Source: Crenobacter luteus
GTDB taxonomy: Bacteria > Pseudomonadota > Gammaproteobacteria > Burkholderiales > Chromobacteriaceae
Reading direction: 5' to 3'
Length of the DNA stretch: 64,000 nucleotides
NCBI RefSeq assembly: GCF_004345725.1
Contig: NZ_SLXG01000002.1
Location: 124,001-188,000 of the forward strand
Shown here: positions 8,464 to 18,352 of the stretch, in pieces
Layout of the letters: each line of letters begins with the position of its first letter
Numbering within the stretch: position 1 is the first letter of the stretch
The notes under the pieces: generated by a model
What the model was told of the DNA's origin: nothing
Seen by the model: only the letters and a program-made list of their open reading frames with translations
The model's database searches: none
Made by a program: the position numbers and the translations under genes

Positions 8464-8492
8464 TTGGGGCGGTACGCGGCCTTCGCTAAAAT
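8464..8492 (+). promoter_or_regulatory. Promoter of purEKC
   Basis: TTGGGG (8464-8469) and TAAAAT (8487-8492) are separated by exactly 17 bases and lie 31 bases before the purE ATG. The -35 box overlaps the 8-bp hairpin ACCGCCCC-GATT-GGGGCGGT (8454-8473) that follows cpoB. Confidence 0.65.
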
Positions 8493-8522
8493 GGCGGACT
8501 TTATTCCGCACGGAGTGACGCC

Positions 8523-9014
8523 ATGATCGAAGTCGGCATCGTAATGGGCAGCAACAGCGACTGGGAGGTGATGCAGCACGCCGCCCGGGTGCTCAAGGAC
8601 TTCGGCGTGCCCTGCGAGACCCGCGTCGTGTCGGCGCACCGCACCCCCGACCTGATGTTCGAATACGCCGAACAGGCGCGCGGCCGCGGCATCAAGGCCA
8701 TCATCGCCGGCGCCGGCGGCGCCGCCCACCTGCCGGGCATGCTCGCCGCCAAGACCACCGTGCCGGTGCTCGGCGTGCCGGTGCCGTCGCGCTACCTGCG
8801 CGGCGAGGATTCGCTGCTTTCCATCGTGCAGATGCCCAAGGGCGTGCCGGTCGCCACCTTCGCGATCGGCGAGGCCGGCGCCGCCAACGCCGCGCTGTTC
8901 GCGGTCGCGCTGCTCGCCAACCACGACGCCGACCTCGCCGCCAGGCTCGACGCCTTCCGCCAAAAGCAGACCGAAACGGTGCTGGCGATGACCCTGCCGG
9001 AGCTCGACGCATGA
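8523..9014 (+). CDS. purE: PurE, N5-CAIR mutase
   Basis: A 163-residue class I PurE that converts N5-carboxyaminoimidazole ribonucleotide to 4-carboxy-AIR in de novo purine synthesis. The N-terminal [14 protein letters not shown] phosphate-binding loop, SAHRTPD and [13 protein letters not shown] are all intact. The length is normal. GGAGTGACGCC precedes the ATG. Its stop overlaps the purK start, indicating translational coupling. Confidence 0.97.
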   Translation: MIEVGIVMGSNSDWEVMQHAARVLKDFGVPCETRVVSAHRTPDLMFEYAEQARGRGIKAIIAGAGGAAHLPGMLAAKTTVPVLGVPVPSRYLRGEDSLLSIVQMPKGVPVATFAIGEAGAANAALFAVALLANHDADLAARLDAFRQKQTETVLAMTLPELDA

Positions 9015-10150
9015 GCGCCAAAGCCATCCTGCCGCCGGCCATGCTCGGCATCCTCGGCGGCGGCCAGCTCGGCCGCATGTTCGCCGCCGCCGCCAAGACC
9101 ATGGGCTACCGCGTCACCGTGCTCGACCCGGACCCGCTCGCGCCGGCGGCCGACTTCGCCGACGTGCACCTTGCGGCGCCGTTCAACGACGCGCAGGCGC
9201 TCGAAACGTTGGCCAAGACCTGCGCCGCCGTCACCACCGAATTCGAAAACGTCAACGCCGACGCGATGCGCGATCTGGCGCGCCGCGGCGTGCGCGTCAG
9301 TCCGTCGGGCGACTGCGTCGCCGTCGCGCAGGACCGCATCGTCGAGAAGGGCTGGGTCAAGAAGGCCGGCCTCGCGACCGTGCCGTATCTGGCGATCGAA
9401 ACCGTCGACGACCTGCACACCGAGCTCGAACCCTATCTGCCGGGCATCCTCAAGACCGCGCGGCTCGGCTACGACGGCAAGGGCCAGGTGCGCGTCGACA
9501 CGCCCGAGGCCGCCCGCGCCGCCTACGCCAACCTCGGCGGCCAGGCCTGCGTGCTCGAAAAGCGCGTCGAACTGAAAACCGAGGTGTCGGTGGTCGTCAC
9601 CCGCGTCACCCACGCGCAGATGAGCACCTTCCCGGTCGCCGAGAACCGCCACGTCAACGGCATCCTCGACGTGTCTATCGTGCCGGCCGGCATTCCCGCC
9701 GCCCTTGCGGAACAGGCGCAGCAGATGGCGCGCCAGCTGGCCGACGCGCTCGACTACGTCGGCGTGCTGGCGGTCGAATTCTTCGTGCTCGAGGACGACA
9801 CGCTGCTGGTCAACGAGATCGCGCCGCGTCCGCACAACTCCGGCCACTACACGCTCGACGCCTGCGTCACCAGCCAGTTCCAGCAGCAGGTGCGCGCGAT
9901 GTGCGGCCTGTTGCCCGGCAGCACCACGCTCCTGAAGCCCGCGGTGATGGTCAACCTGTTGGGCGACGTGTGGCTCGAGGGCGGCGGCGAGCCGAACTGG
10001 GCGGTGCTGATGGAAGCGCCCAACGTCGAGTTGCACCTCTACGGCAAGAAGGAAGCCCGCCCGGGTCGCAAGATGGGGCACTTCACCGTGCTCGCCGATT
10101 CGGCCGAGGCCGCGCTGACGCAGGCCGAGGCGCTCAAGGACACCCTGTAA
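9011..10150 (+). CDS. purK: PurK, N5-CAIR synthetase
   Basis: A 379-residue ATP-grasp enzyme that carboxylates AIR with bicarbonate and ATP to supply PurE. The N-terminal [12 protein letters not shown] nucleotide-fold motif is near residue 15. [11 protein letters not shown] marks the ATP-grasp region, and [13 protein letters not shown] supplies the metal and substrate residues near 270. The gene overlaps purE by four bases and is followed by a hairpin and purC. Confidence 0.96.
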   Translation: MSAKAILPPAMLGILGGGQLGRMFAAAAKTMGYRVTVLDPDPLAPAADFADVHLAAPFNDAQALETLAKTCAAVTTEFENVNADAMRDLARRGVRVSPSGDCVAVAQDRIVEKGWVKKAGLATVPYLAIETVDDLHTELEPYLPGILKTARLGYDGKGQVRVDTPEAARAAYANLGGQACVLEKRVELKTEVSVVVTRVTHAQMSTFPVAENRHVNGILDVSIVPAGIPAALAEQAQQMARQLADALDYVGVLAVEFFVLEDDTLLVNEIAPRPHNSGHYTLDACVTSQFQQQVRAMCGLLPGSTTLLKPAVMVNLLGDVWLEGGGEPNWAVLMEAPNVELHLYGKKEARPGRKMGHFTVLADSAEAALTQAEALKDTL

Positions 10151-10156
10151 CACGCC

Positions 10157-10183
10157 CGAGGCGACCGCGAGCCGGTCGCCTCG
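10157..10183 (+). terminator. Hairpin between purK and purC
   Basis: An 11-bp perfect stem CGAGGCGACCG / CGGTCGCCTCG is followed by TCATTTCT. It may be a weak terminator or attenuator that sets purC expression relative to purEK. Confidence 0.5.
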
Positions 10184-10203
10184 TCATTTCTGGAATAGCA
10201 AAC

Positions 10204-11076
10204 ATGACCGGCACCCCGACTTCGCTGAGCCTCAAGAAAATCTACTCCGGCAAGGTCCGCGACCTGTACGAGATCGACGACAAGCGCATGCTGATGGTCG
10301 CCACCGACCGCCTGTCGGCCTTCGACGTGATCCTGCCCGACCCGATCCCGGGCAAGGGCCAGATCCTGACCGCGATCTCGAACTTCTGGTTCGACAAGCT
10401 GAAAGACCTCGTCCCCAACCACTTCACCGGCGACAAGGTCGAGGACGTGGTACCGGCGGCCGAGCTGCCGCTGGTCGAAGGCCGCGCGGTGGTCGCCAAG
10501 CGCCTCAAGCCGGTGCCGGTCGAGGCGATCGTGCGCGGCTACCTGGCCGGTTCGGGCTGGAAGGAATACCAGCAAAGCGGTTCGGTGTGCGGCATCAAGC
10601 TGCCGGCCGGCCTGAAAGAGGCCAGCAAGCTGCCCGAGGTGATCTTCACGCCGTCGACCAAGGCCGCCGTCGGCGACCACGACGAGAACATCTCGTACGA
10701 ACAGTGCGAAGCCGTCATCGGCAAGGAACTGGCCGCCAAGGTGCGCGACACCGCGATCGCGCTGTACAGCGCCGCCGCCGAATACGCCGCGAGCCGCGGC
10801 ATCATCATCTGCGACACCAAGTTCGAATTCGGCCTCGACGAAGACGGCACGCTGACGCTGATGGACGAGGCGCTGACGCCCGATTCCAGCCGCTTCTGGC
10901 CGGCCGAGAGCTACGCCGAGGGCACCAACCCGCCGTCGTTCGACAAGCAGTTCGTGCGCGACTGGCTCGAGTCCACCGGCTGGAACAAGCAGCCGCCGGC
11001 GCCGGCCGTGCCTTTGGAGGTCGCGCAGAAGACCGCCGACAAGTACCGCGAGGCGCTGGAGAAGCTGACCGCCTGA
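10204..11076 (+). CDS. purC: PurC, SAICAR synthetase
   Basis: A 290-residue phosphoribosylaminoimidazole-succinocarboxamide synthase, the step that joins aspartate to [18 protein letters not shown] binds ATP, and [14 protein letters not shown] and [12 protein letters not shown] are family signatures. The longer single-domain form of about 290 residues is the type seen in betaproteobacteria and yeast rather than the E. coli form of about 237. The ATG at 10204 begins the conserved region; no strong ribosome site is visible. Confidence 0.95.
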   Translation: MTGTPTSLSLKKIYSGKVRDLYEIDDKRMLMVATDRLSAFDVILPDPIPGKGQILTAISNFWFDKLKDLVPNHFTGDKVEDVVPAAELPLVEGRAVVAKRLKPVPVEAIVRGYLAGSGWKEYQQSGSVCGIKLPAGLKEASKLPEVIFTPSTKAAVGDHDENISYEQCEAVIGKELAAKVRDTAIALYSAAAEYAASRGIIICDTKFEFGLDEDGTLTLMDEALTPDSSRFWPAESYAEGTNPPSFDKQFVRDWLESTGWNKQPPAPAVPLEVAQKTADKYREALEKLTA

Positions 11077-11096
11077 GCGCATTCGGCGTCGCATTG

Positions 11097-11133
11097 AAAA
11101 GCTCGGCCAACCTTCGAGGGTTGGCCGAGCTTT
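11097..11133. terminator. Bidirectional terminator built from an inverted pair of the 9-mer repeat
   Basis: CTCGGCCAA (11102-11110) and TTGGCCGAG (11121-11129) face each other in a hairpin with an A-run on the left and a T-run on the right. It lies between convergent purC and mak and can stop both. Confidence 0.85.
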
Positions 11134-11177
11134 GTTGTCTGAGGGTCTTGTTTGTTGACCCAATGAGATAGGGCGCC

Positions 11178-12077
11178 TTATTCCGCCCACAGCCACGCCG
11201 CGCCCCGCACCCCCGAGCTGTCGCCGTGCTTCGGCGGCACGAGCCGCGTCGCGACCGCATCGGAAAACACCCATTCGGTCCACAGCCTCGGCACGGTGTC
11301 ATAGAGCCGCGCGACGTTCGACAGCCCGCCGCCGAGCACGATCACGTCGGGGTCGACGAGGTTGATCACGCCGGCGAGCGACCTGGCCAGCCGGCGCTCG
11401 TAGCGCTCCAGCGTCGCTTGCGCGCAAGCGCCGTCGCCGCCCTCGGCCAACTTCACGATCTCGGCGGCGGTGAGCGTCACGCCGTTGAGCCGCGCGTGGT
11501 CCGCCGCCATGCCGGGGCCGGACAGATAGGTCTCGATGCAGCCCATGCGGCCGCAGTAGCAGGCGGGCAGCGGAAGGTCGGCCGCCTCGGGCGAGGGCAG
11601 CGGGTTGTGGCCCCACTCGCCGGCGACGCGGTTGGCGCCCTCGATCAGTCGGCCGTTCACCACCAGCCCGCCGCCGACGCCGGTGCCGAGGATGACGGCG
11701 AACACGACGGGGGCGCCGGCTGCCGCGCCGTCTGCGGCTTCCGACAGCGCGAGGCAGTTGGCGTCGTTGGCGATGCGCACTTCGCGGCCGAACAGCGCTT
11801 CCAGGTCTTCCTTCAAGGGCTGGCCGTTCAGGCAGGTCGAGTTGGCGTTCTTGATGCGGCCGGTGAGCGTCGAGAGCGCGCCGGGCGTGCCGAAGCCGAG
11901 CGTCGCGGTGACGCCCAGCTCGGCCTCGGCCGCGTCGACCAGCGCCTTGATCGCGGACAGCGTGCCGGCGTAGTCGCCCTGCGGCGTCGGCACGCGGCGG
12001 CGCAGCAGCGTGCGGCCGTCGCTGTCCAGCGCGATCAGTTCGATCTTGGTGCCGCCGAGGTCGACGCCGAAGCGCAT
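11178..12077 (-). CDS. mak: ROK-family fructokinase (Mak)
   Basis: A 299-residue sugar kinase closely resembling E. coli Mak (YajF), which phosphorylates fructose to fructose 6-phosphate. The N-terminal MRFGVDLGGTKIELIAL binds ATP phosphates, and KNANSTCLNGQP and NDANCLALSEA contribute to the sugar site. GEWGHNPLP with CYCGRMGCIETYLSGPG forms the ROK zinc-binding signature. The true start is 12077: it follows the ruvB stop by two bases, while a much longer open frame upstream runs through ruvB and is a shadow. It is probably co-transcribed with ruvB. Confidence 0.92.
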   Translation of the reverse strand: MRFGVDLGGTKIELIALDSDGRTLLRRRVPTPQGDYAGTLSAIKALVDAAEAELGVTATLGFGTPGALSTLTGRIKNANSTCLNGQPLKEDLEALFGREVRIANDANCLALSEAADGAAAGAPVVFAVILGTGVGGGLVVNGRLIEGANRVAGEWGHNPLPSPEAADLPLPACYCGRMGCIETYLSGPGMAADHARLNGVTLTAAEIVKLAEGGDGACAQATLERYERRLARSLAGVINLVDPDVIVLGGGLSNVARLYDTVPRLWTEWVFSDAVATRLVPPKHGDSSGVRGAAWLWAE

Positions 12078-12079
12078 GG

Positions 12080-13114
12080 TCAGTCCCGCGTCGGCAGGCC
12101 GAAGTGCGCGAAGGCGAGCGCGGTCGCCATCCGGCCGCGCGGCGTGCGCTGCAACAGGCCCTGCTGGATCAGGAAGGGTTCGATCACGTCCTCGATGGTG
12201 TCGGTCGATTCGCCGATCGCCGCCGCGACGTTGTCCAGGCCGACCGGCCCGCCGGCGAACTTCTCGAGGATGGCCTGCAACAGTTTGCGGTCCATCACGT
12301 CGAGGCCGGCGTGGTCGACGTCGAGCATCGCCAGCGCCGCGTCGGCGACGGCGGCGGTGACCACGCCGTCGGCCTTCACCTCGGCGTAGTCGCGCACGCG
12401 GCGCAAGAGGCGGTTGGCGATGCGCGGCGTGCCGCGACTGCGCCTCGCGACCTCGAAGGCGCCGTCGTCGGACAGCTGCACGTTCAGAAGGTTGGCCGAG
12501 CGCGCGACGATGCGGGTCAGTTCGTCGGCGTTGTAGAACTCCAGTCGCGCGACGATGCCGAAGCGGTCGCGCAGCGGGTTGGTCAGCATGCCGGCGCGCG
12601 TGGTGGCGCCGACCAGCGTGAACGGCGGCAGGTCGATCTTGACCGAGCGTGCCGCCGGGCCTTCGCCGATCATGATGTCGATCTGGTAGTCCTCGAGCGC
12701 CGGGTAGAGGATTTCCTCGACGACGGGGCTTAAGCGGTGGATCTCGTCGATGAACAGCACGTCGTGCGGTTCGAGGTTGGTGAGAAGCGCCGCGAGGTCG
12801 CCGGCGCGCTCCAGCACCGGGCCGGAGGTCTGGCGCAGGTTGACGCCGAGTTCGCGCGCGACGATGTGCGCCAGCGTGGTCTTGCCCAGGCCCGGCGGGC
12901 CGAACAAGAGCACATGGTCGAGCGCCTCGCCGCGCTTCTTGGCCGCCTCGATGAAGATTTCCAGCTGCTCGCGCGCCTTCTTCTGGCCGACGTATTCGTC
13001 GAGCAGTTTGGGACGCAGCGCGCGCTCGAGCGCTTCTTCCTGCTGCGACAGGCTCTGCTGGGTGACGATGCGGCGCTCGGGCGCGCCGCCGATCAGGTTG
13101 TCGGTTTCGATCAT
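12080..13114 (-). CDS. ruvB: RuvB, Holliday-junction branch-migration ATPase
   Basis: A 344-residue AAA+ motor. Walker A is [13 protein letters not shown] near residue 65 and Walker B is LFIDEIHRL near 110. The sensor region is [19 protein letters not shown], and a C-terminal winged helix ([15 protein letters not shown]) binds DNA. RuvB drives branch migration with RuvA. The ATG at 13114 is preferred to a TTG at 13132. It is separate from ruvC and ruvA, which lie 2-3 kb away on the same strand. An AAGGTTGGCCGAG copy sits at 12488-12500, read as Ser-Ala-Asn-Leu. Confidence 0.96.
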   Translation of the reverse strand: MIETDNLIGGAPERRIVTQQSLSQQEEALERALRPKLLDEYVGQKKAREQLEIFIEAAKKRGEALDHVLLFGPPGLGKTTLAHIVARELGVNLRQTSGPVLERAGDLAALLTNLEPHDVLFIDEIHRLSPVVEEILYPALEDYQIDIMIGEGPAARSVKIDLPPFTLVGATTRAGMLTNPLRDRFGIVARLEFYNADELTRIVARSANLLNVQLSDDGAFEVARRSRGTPRIANRLLRRVRDYAEVKADGVVTAAVADAALAMLDVDHAGLDVMDRKLLQAILEKFAGGPVGLDNVAAAIGESTDTIEDVIEPFLIQQGLLQRTPRGRMATALAFAHFGLPTRD

Positions 13115-13218
13115 GGCGGGATTTCGCTGCAAAAGGCACGGAACAGCCGCTAGTGTAACGTAGTCGCAAGCGGGGCACGGCCAGGCGTGGCCGCGTCCCT
13201 TGTCGAGGAGCCCGATTC

Positions 13219-14028
13219 ATGCGTGTCGCGATCGTTTTTTCCGTCCTTCTGGGGCTGGCCGGCTGCGCCGCCCCGGGCCCGCGCGCGGCCTGGACGCCCG
13301 AGCGGCTGGCTGCGCACCGCGTCGTGCTGCTGGGCGAGGTGCACGACAACGCCGACGGCCATGCCAAGCGGCTGGCGGCGCTGGCGCGCGCGGTGGAGGG
13401 CGGCTGGCGGCCGGCGCTGGCCTTCGAGCAGTTCGACCGCGAACGGCAGGGCGCGCTCGACGCGGCGCGGCCGCGTTGCGGGCGCGACCCGGACTGCGTG
13501 ATCCGCGCCGGCCTCGGCGACGTCGCGCCGGCGGCGTCGGGCTGGGACTGGAGCTTGTACCGGCCGCTGGTCGCGCTGGCGCTGGACTACGACCTGCCCG
13601 TCGTCGCGGCCAACCTGTCGCGCGCGGACGCGGCGCGGGTGATGCGCGAGGGCGTCGCGCCGGTGCTGGGCGACGCGTGGGCGGCCAGGTTGGCCGAGCC
13701 GCCGGCCGAGCTCGTCGCCGCGCAGCGCCGCGAGGTCGAGGCCGGCCATTGCGGCAAGCTGCCGGCGGCCGTGGTGGCGCGGATGGCGGACGCGCAGATC
13801 GCGCGCGACGCGGTGATGGCGGCCATCGTCGATGCGCACGCGGCGCGCGGCGTGGCGCTGATCGCCGGCAACGGCCACGTGCGCCGCGACGTCGGCGTGC
13901 CGCGCTGGCTGGCGGCGCCGGCGCTGTCGGTCGGCTACGTCGAGGAGGCGGCCGCGCCCGGCGTCTTCGACGTCGCGGTGGCTATCGCGCCGCAGCCGCG
14001 GCCCGACCCGTGCGCGGCGTTCCGTTGA
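13219..14028 (+). CDS. ChaN-family haem-binding lipoprotein
   Basis: A 269-residue predicted lipoprotein. The signal peptide ends in the lipobox LAGC (Cys near residue 16). The mature part matches the ChaN/DUF399 fold: LLGEVHDNADGHAKR with the conserved Glu and His near residues 40-45, ALAFEQFDRERQ, and IAGNGHVRRDVGVPRWL near the C-terminus. ChaN in Campylobacter binds haem; a role in iron or haem handling here is inference. The gene faces the NYN gene across a repeat-built terminator. GAGGAG precedes the ATG. Confidence 0.82.
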   Translation: MRVAIVFSVLLGLAGCAAPGPRAAWTPERLAAHRVVLLGEVHDNADGHAKRLAALARAVEGGWRPALAFEQFDRERQGALDAARPRCGRDPDCVIRAGLGDVAPAASGWDWSLYRPLVALALDYDLPVVAANLSRADAARVMREGVAPVLGDAWAARLAEPPAELVAAQRREVEAGHCGKLPAAVVARMADAQIARDAVMAAIVDAHAARGVALIAGNGHVRRDVGVPRWLAAPALSVGYVEEAAAPGVFDVAVAIAPQPRPDPCAAFR

Positions 14029-14047
14029 GGGCGGGGCGTGGGACGTG

Positions 14048-14088
14048 AAAAAGGCTCGGCCAACCTTGGGAGGGTTGGCCGAGCCTTT
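14048..14088. terminator. Bidirectional terminator built from an inverted pair of the 9-mer repeat
   Basis: CTCGGCCAA (14055-14063) and TTGGCCGAG (14075-14083) form the stem, flanked by AAAAA and TTT. It lies between the convergent ChaN and NYN genes. Confidence 0.85.
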
Positions 14089-14107
14089 GAGTTTTAGACG
14101 CCGGGTG

Positions 14108-14845
14108 TCAGCCCTTCTTGCCGTTGCCCTGCTTGAGCCGGATCAGGAAGTTGCCGCGCGCGCCGTCCTGGCTGATCTCGAACCAGCCGGACTTGTTGAC
14201 GAGGTCGGACAGGTTGCGAAAACCGTAGTTGCGCGGGTCGAAGTCCGGCATCCATTCGCCGAGCAAGGAACCGACCGGGCCGAGGTTGGCCCAGCCCTCG
14301 TCGTCGCAGCGGCTCTCGATCGCCTGGCGGAAGCGCTGGCGCAGCGCGCGCGACAAGGGTTGCAGCGCGGCCTTCTTCTTCGGCGCCTCGTTCTCGCGGC
14401 TCGGCGCGTCGTCGTCCGGCTCGCTGCCGAGGATCTCGACGTAGACGAACTTGCTGCACGCGTTGACGAAGGCGGCCGGCGTTTTCTGCTCGCCGAAGCC
14501 CCACACCTCGAGCCCATCCTCGCGCAGCCGCGTCGCCAGCCGCGAGAAATCGCTGTCGCTCGACACCAGGCAGAAGCTGTGGAAGCGCCCCGAGTGCAAC
14601 AGGTCCATCGCGTCGATCACCATCGCGATGTCGGACGCGTTCTTGCCCTTGGTGTTCGGAAACTGCTGCACCGGGTGGATCGCGAAACGCGCGCACAGCT
14701 CGCGCCAGGCGCGGTCGTGCTTGCTGAAGTCGCCGTAGACGCGCTTGAGGGCCAGCACGCCGAGCCGGCTGGCCTCCTCGAGCACGTTGCCGATCCAGTC
14801 GGGCGAGACGTTGTCGGCGTCGATCAGTACCGCGACGTTGGCCAT
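14108..14845 (-). CDS. NYN-domain RNase-like protein with OST-HTH (LOTUS) domain
   Basis: A 245-residue protein. The N-terminal NYN/PIN-like nuclease domain (about 1-150) has the acidic residues of the family in VAVLIDADNVSP, SDIAMVIDAMDLLHS and LVSSDSDFSRLATRL. A Lys/Glu linker leads to a C-terminal OST-HTH domain (about 165-240), a fold that binds RNA. The likely role is RNA cleavage or processing, but no substrate is known. It starts three bases after the ruvA stop, so it is probably the last gene of the ruvC-ruvA transcript. Confidence 0.82.
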   Translation of the reverse strand: MANVAVLIDADNVSPDWIGNVLEEASRLGVLALKRVYGDFSKHDRAWRELCARFAIHPVQQFPNTKGKNASDIAMVIDAMDLLHSGRFHSFCLVSSDSDFSRLATRLREDGLEVWGFGEQKTPAAFVNACSKFVYVEILGSEPDDDAPSRENEAPKKKAALQPLSRALRQRFRQAIESRCDDEGWANLGPVGSLLGEWMPDFDPRNYGFRNLSDLVNKSGWFEISQDGARGNFLIRLKQGNGKKG

Positions 14846-14848
14846 CGC

Positions 14849-15442
14849 TTATCCCTTCACCAGTCCCTTGAGCGCGAGGCGGATGCCCTCGCTGACGCCG
14901 ACGTTCGCCGGCAGCGTCTTGAGCGCGGCGGCGGCCTCCTTCTCGTTGTAGCCGAGCGCCAGCAGCGCGTTGGCGATGTCGTCGGAAGGCTGCGGCTCGG
15001 GCGCCAGCGGCAGGCCGCCCGGCGTGGCGACCACGCCGCCTGTGACGAGCTTGCCGCGCAATTCGAGCACCAGCCGCTCGGCGGTCTTCTTGCCGATGCC
15101 GGGGATGGACGACAGGCGCTTGATGTCCTCGGACGCGATCGCGACCGCCAGCTCGTCGGCGGTCAGCGCCGACAGGATGGCCAGCGCGATCTTGGCGCCG
15201 ATGCCGCTGACCTTGATCAGTTGGCGGAAGGTCTCGCGCTCGGCGCGGCTGGCGAAGCCGTACAAGAGGTGGGCGTCCTCGCGCACCGCGAGGTGGGTGA
15301 ACAGCGTGACGGGGTCGTTCAGGTGCGGCAGCTGGTAGAAGGTGCTCATCGGCACGTCGACTTCGTAGCCGACGCCGCCGACGTTCACCACCACCTGCGG
15401 CGGCTGTTTTTCCATCAGGGTGCCGATCAGGCGTCCGATCAT
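14849..15442 (-). CDS. ruvA: RuvA, Holliday-junction binding protein
   Basis: A 197-residue protein with the three RuvA domains. An OB fold (1-65) begins [15 protein letters not shown]. Tandem helix-hairpin-helices follow ([16 protein letters not shown] and [16 protein letters not shown]). A flexible linker leads to the C-terminal domain that contacts RuvB ([19 protein letters not shown]). It loads RuvB on four-way junctions. The start at 15442 begins the conserved region; the upstream open frame is a shadow. Confidence 0.96.
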   Translation of the reverse strand: MIGRLIGTLMEKQPPQVVVNVGGVGYEVDVPMSTFYQLPHLNDPVTLFTHLAVREDAHLLYGFASRAERETFRQLIKVSGIGAKIALAILSALTADELAVAIASEDIKRLSSIPGIGKKTAERLVLELRGKLVTGGVVATPGGLPLAPEPQPSDDIANALLALGYNEKEAAAALKTLPANVGVSEGIRLALKGLVKG

Positions 15443-15498
15443 GTTCGTCCTTGCGTGTGTAAAGCTTGGCCGCGCCCCGCTAGAGGGGTGCGGTCCGT

Positions 15499-15969
15499 TC
15501 AGGAAAGGCCGCCGTGCGCGCCGGCGACGCCGGCGGCGAACACCGCGAGCGAGGCGAGCGACAGCGCGACGTGCAGCGCCTGCAGCCGCCGCATCGTGCC
15601 GGCCGGATCGCGCGACGCGCGCGCGGCGAGCAGCCGGTGCAAGAGCCACGGCTCGAGCACGAACAGCATCGCCGCGAACACGCTCCACAGCGCGACCATC
15701 GCGATCAGCCACGGGCTGGCGGCCAGGCGCGCTGCGCCGCCCGTCAGGCTCAAGAGGTAAAAGCCCGACACGGCGGCCAAGAGCGTCGCGACGCGCGCCT
15801 GCCAGGCGAAGCGGTGTTCGAGCGTCTCGAACAGCGGGTACTGCCGCTCGGGCGCGACGTGGCGGCGCAGCGCGGGCAGCAGCACGGCGGTGACGAACAG
15901 CACGCCGCCCAGCCACCACAGCACCGCGAGAAGGTGCAGCACGCGCGCGAGCACGAAATCGTTCAGCAT
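15499..15969 (-). CDS. Four-helix integral membrane protein, CopD-like
   Basis: A 156-residue hydrophobic protein with four predicted transmembrane helices (about residues 8-32, 55-78, 86-108, 132-152). The N-terminal pattern [23 protein letters not shown] resembles the first helices of CopD/PcoD-type membrane proteins, where a His in the first helix contributes to metal or haem binding. The assignment to a family is tentative. It lies between ruvC and ruvA on the same strand, with 64-bp and 56-bp gaps, so it is probably co-transcribed. No function can be given. Confidence 0.65.
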   Translation of the reverse strand: MLNDFVLARVLHLLAVLWWLGGVLFVTAVLLPALRRHVAPERQYPLFETLEHRFAWQARVATLLAAVSGFYLLSLTGGAARLAASPWLIAMVALWSVFAAMLFVLEPWLLHRLLAARASRDPAGTMRRLQALHVALSLASLAVFAAGVAGAHGGLS

Positions 15970-16033
15970 GGCTTTCTCCGGGATGTCGTGCCCGAAGCAT
16001 GGCGCGGCGCCGGCGCGCGCGCCTTGGCCTGCG

Positions 16034-18284
<2,251 letters not shown>

Positions 18285-18310
18285 GGCGGTATTCAAGCTG
18301 CGGGAATGAG

Positions 18311-18330
18311 ATAGAATGCCGAGATTCTAT
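18311..18330. promoter_or_regulatory. Symmetric divergent -10 region between amgK and lptD
   Basis: ATAGAAT (18311-18317) and ATTCTAT (18324-18330) form a perfect 7-bp inverted repeat around GCCGAG. Each strand therefore carries a TAGAAT -10-like box, one reading toward lptD and the other toward amgK. The -35 boxes are weak. It is the only AT-rich patch in the short gap. Confidence 0.5.
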
Positions 18331-18352
18331 ACCGGCTTGGTTGACCCACGAT

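Noticed and set aside
11178-13367. A 729-residue continuous minus frame suggesting a ruvB-mak fusion
   Set aside because: The first 430 residues are an out-of-frame reading of ruvB. The kinase has its own ATG two bases after the ruvB stop.
15465-15476. AAGCTTGGCCGCG before ruvA as another repeat copy
   Set aside because: It ends GCG rather than GAG, so it fails the 9-mer. Similar near-misses were not counted.
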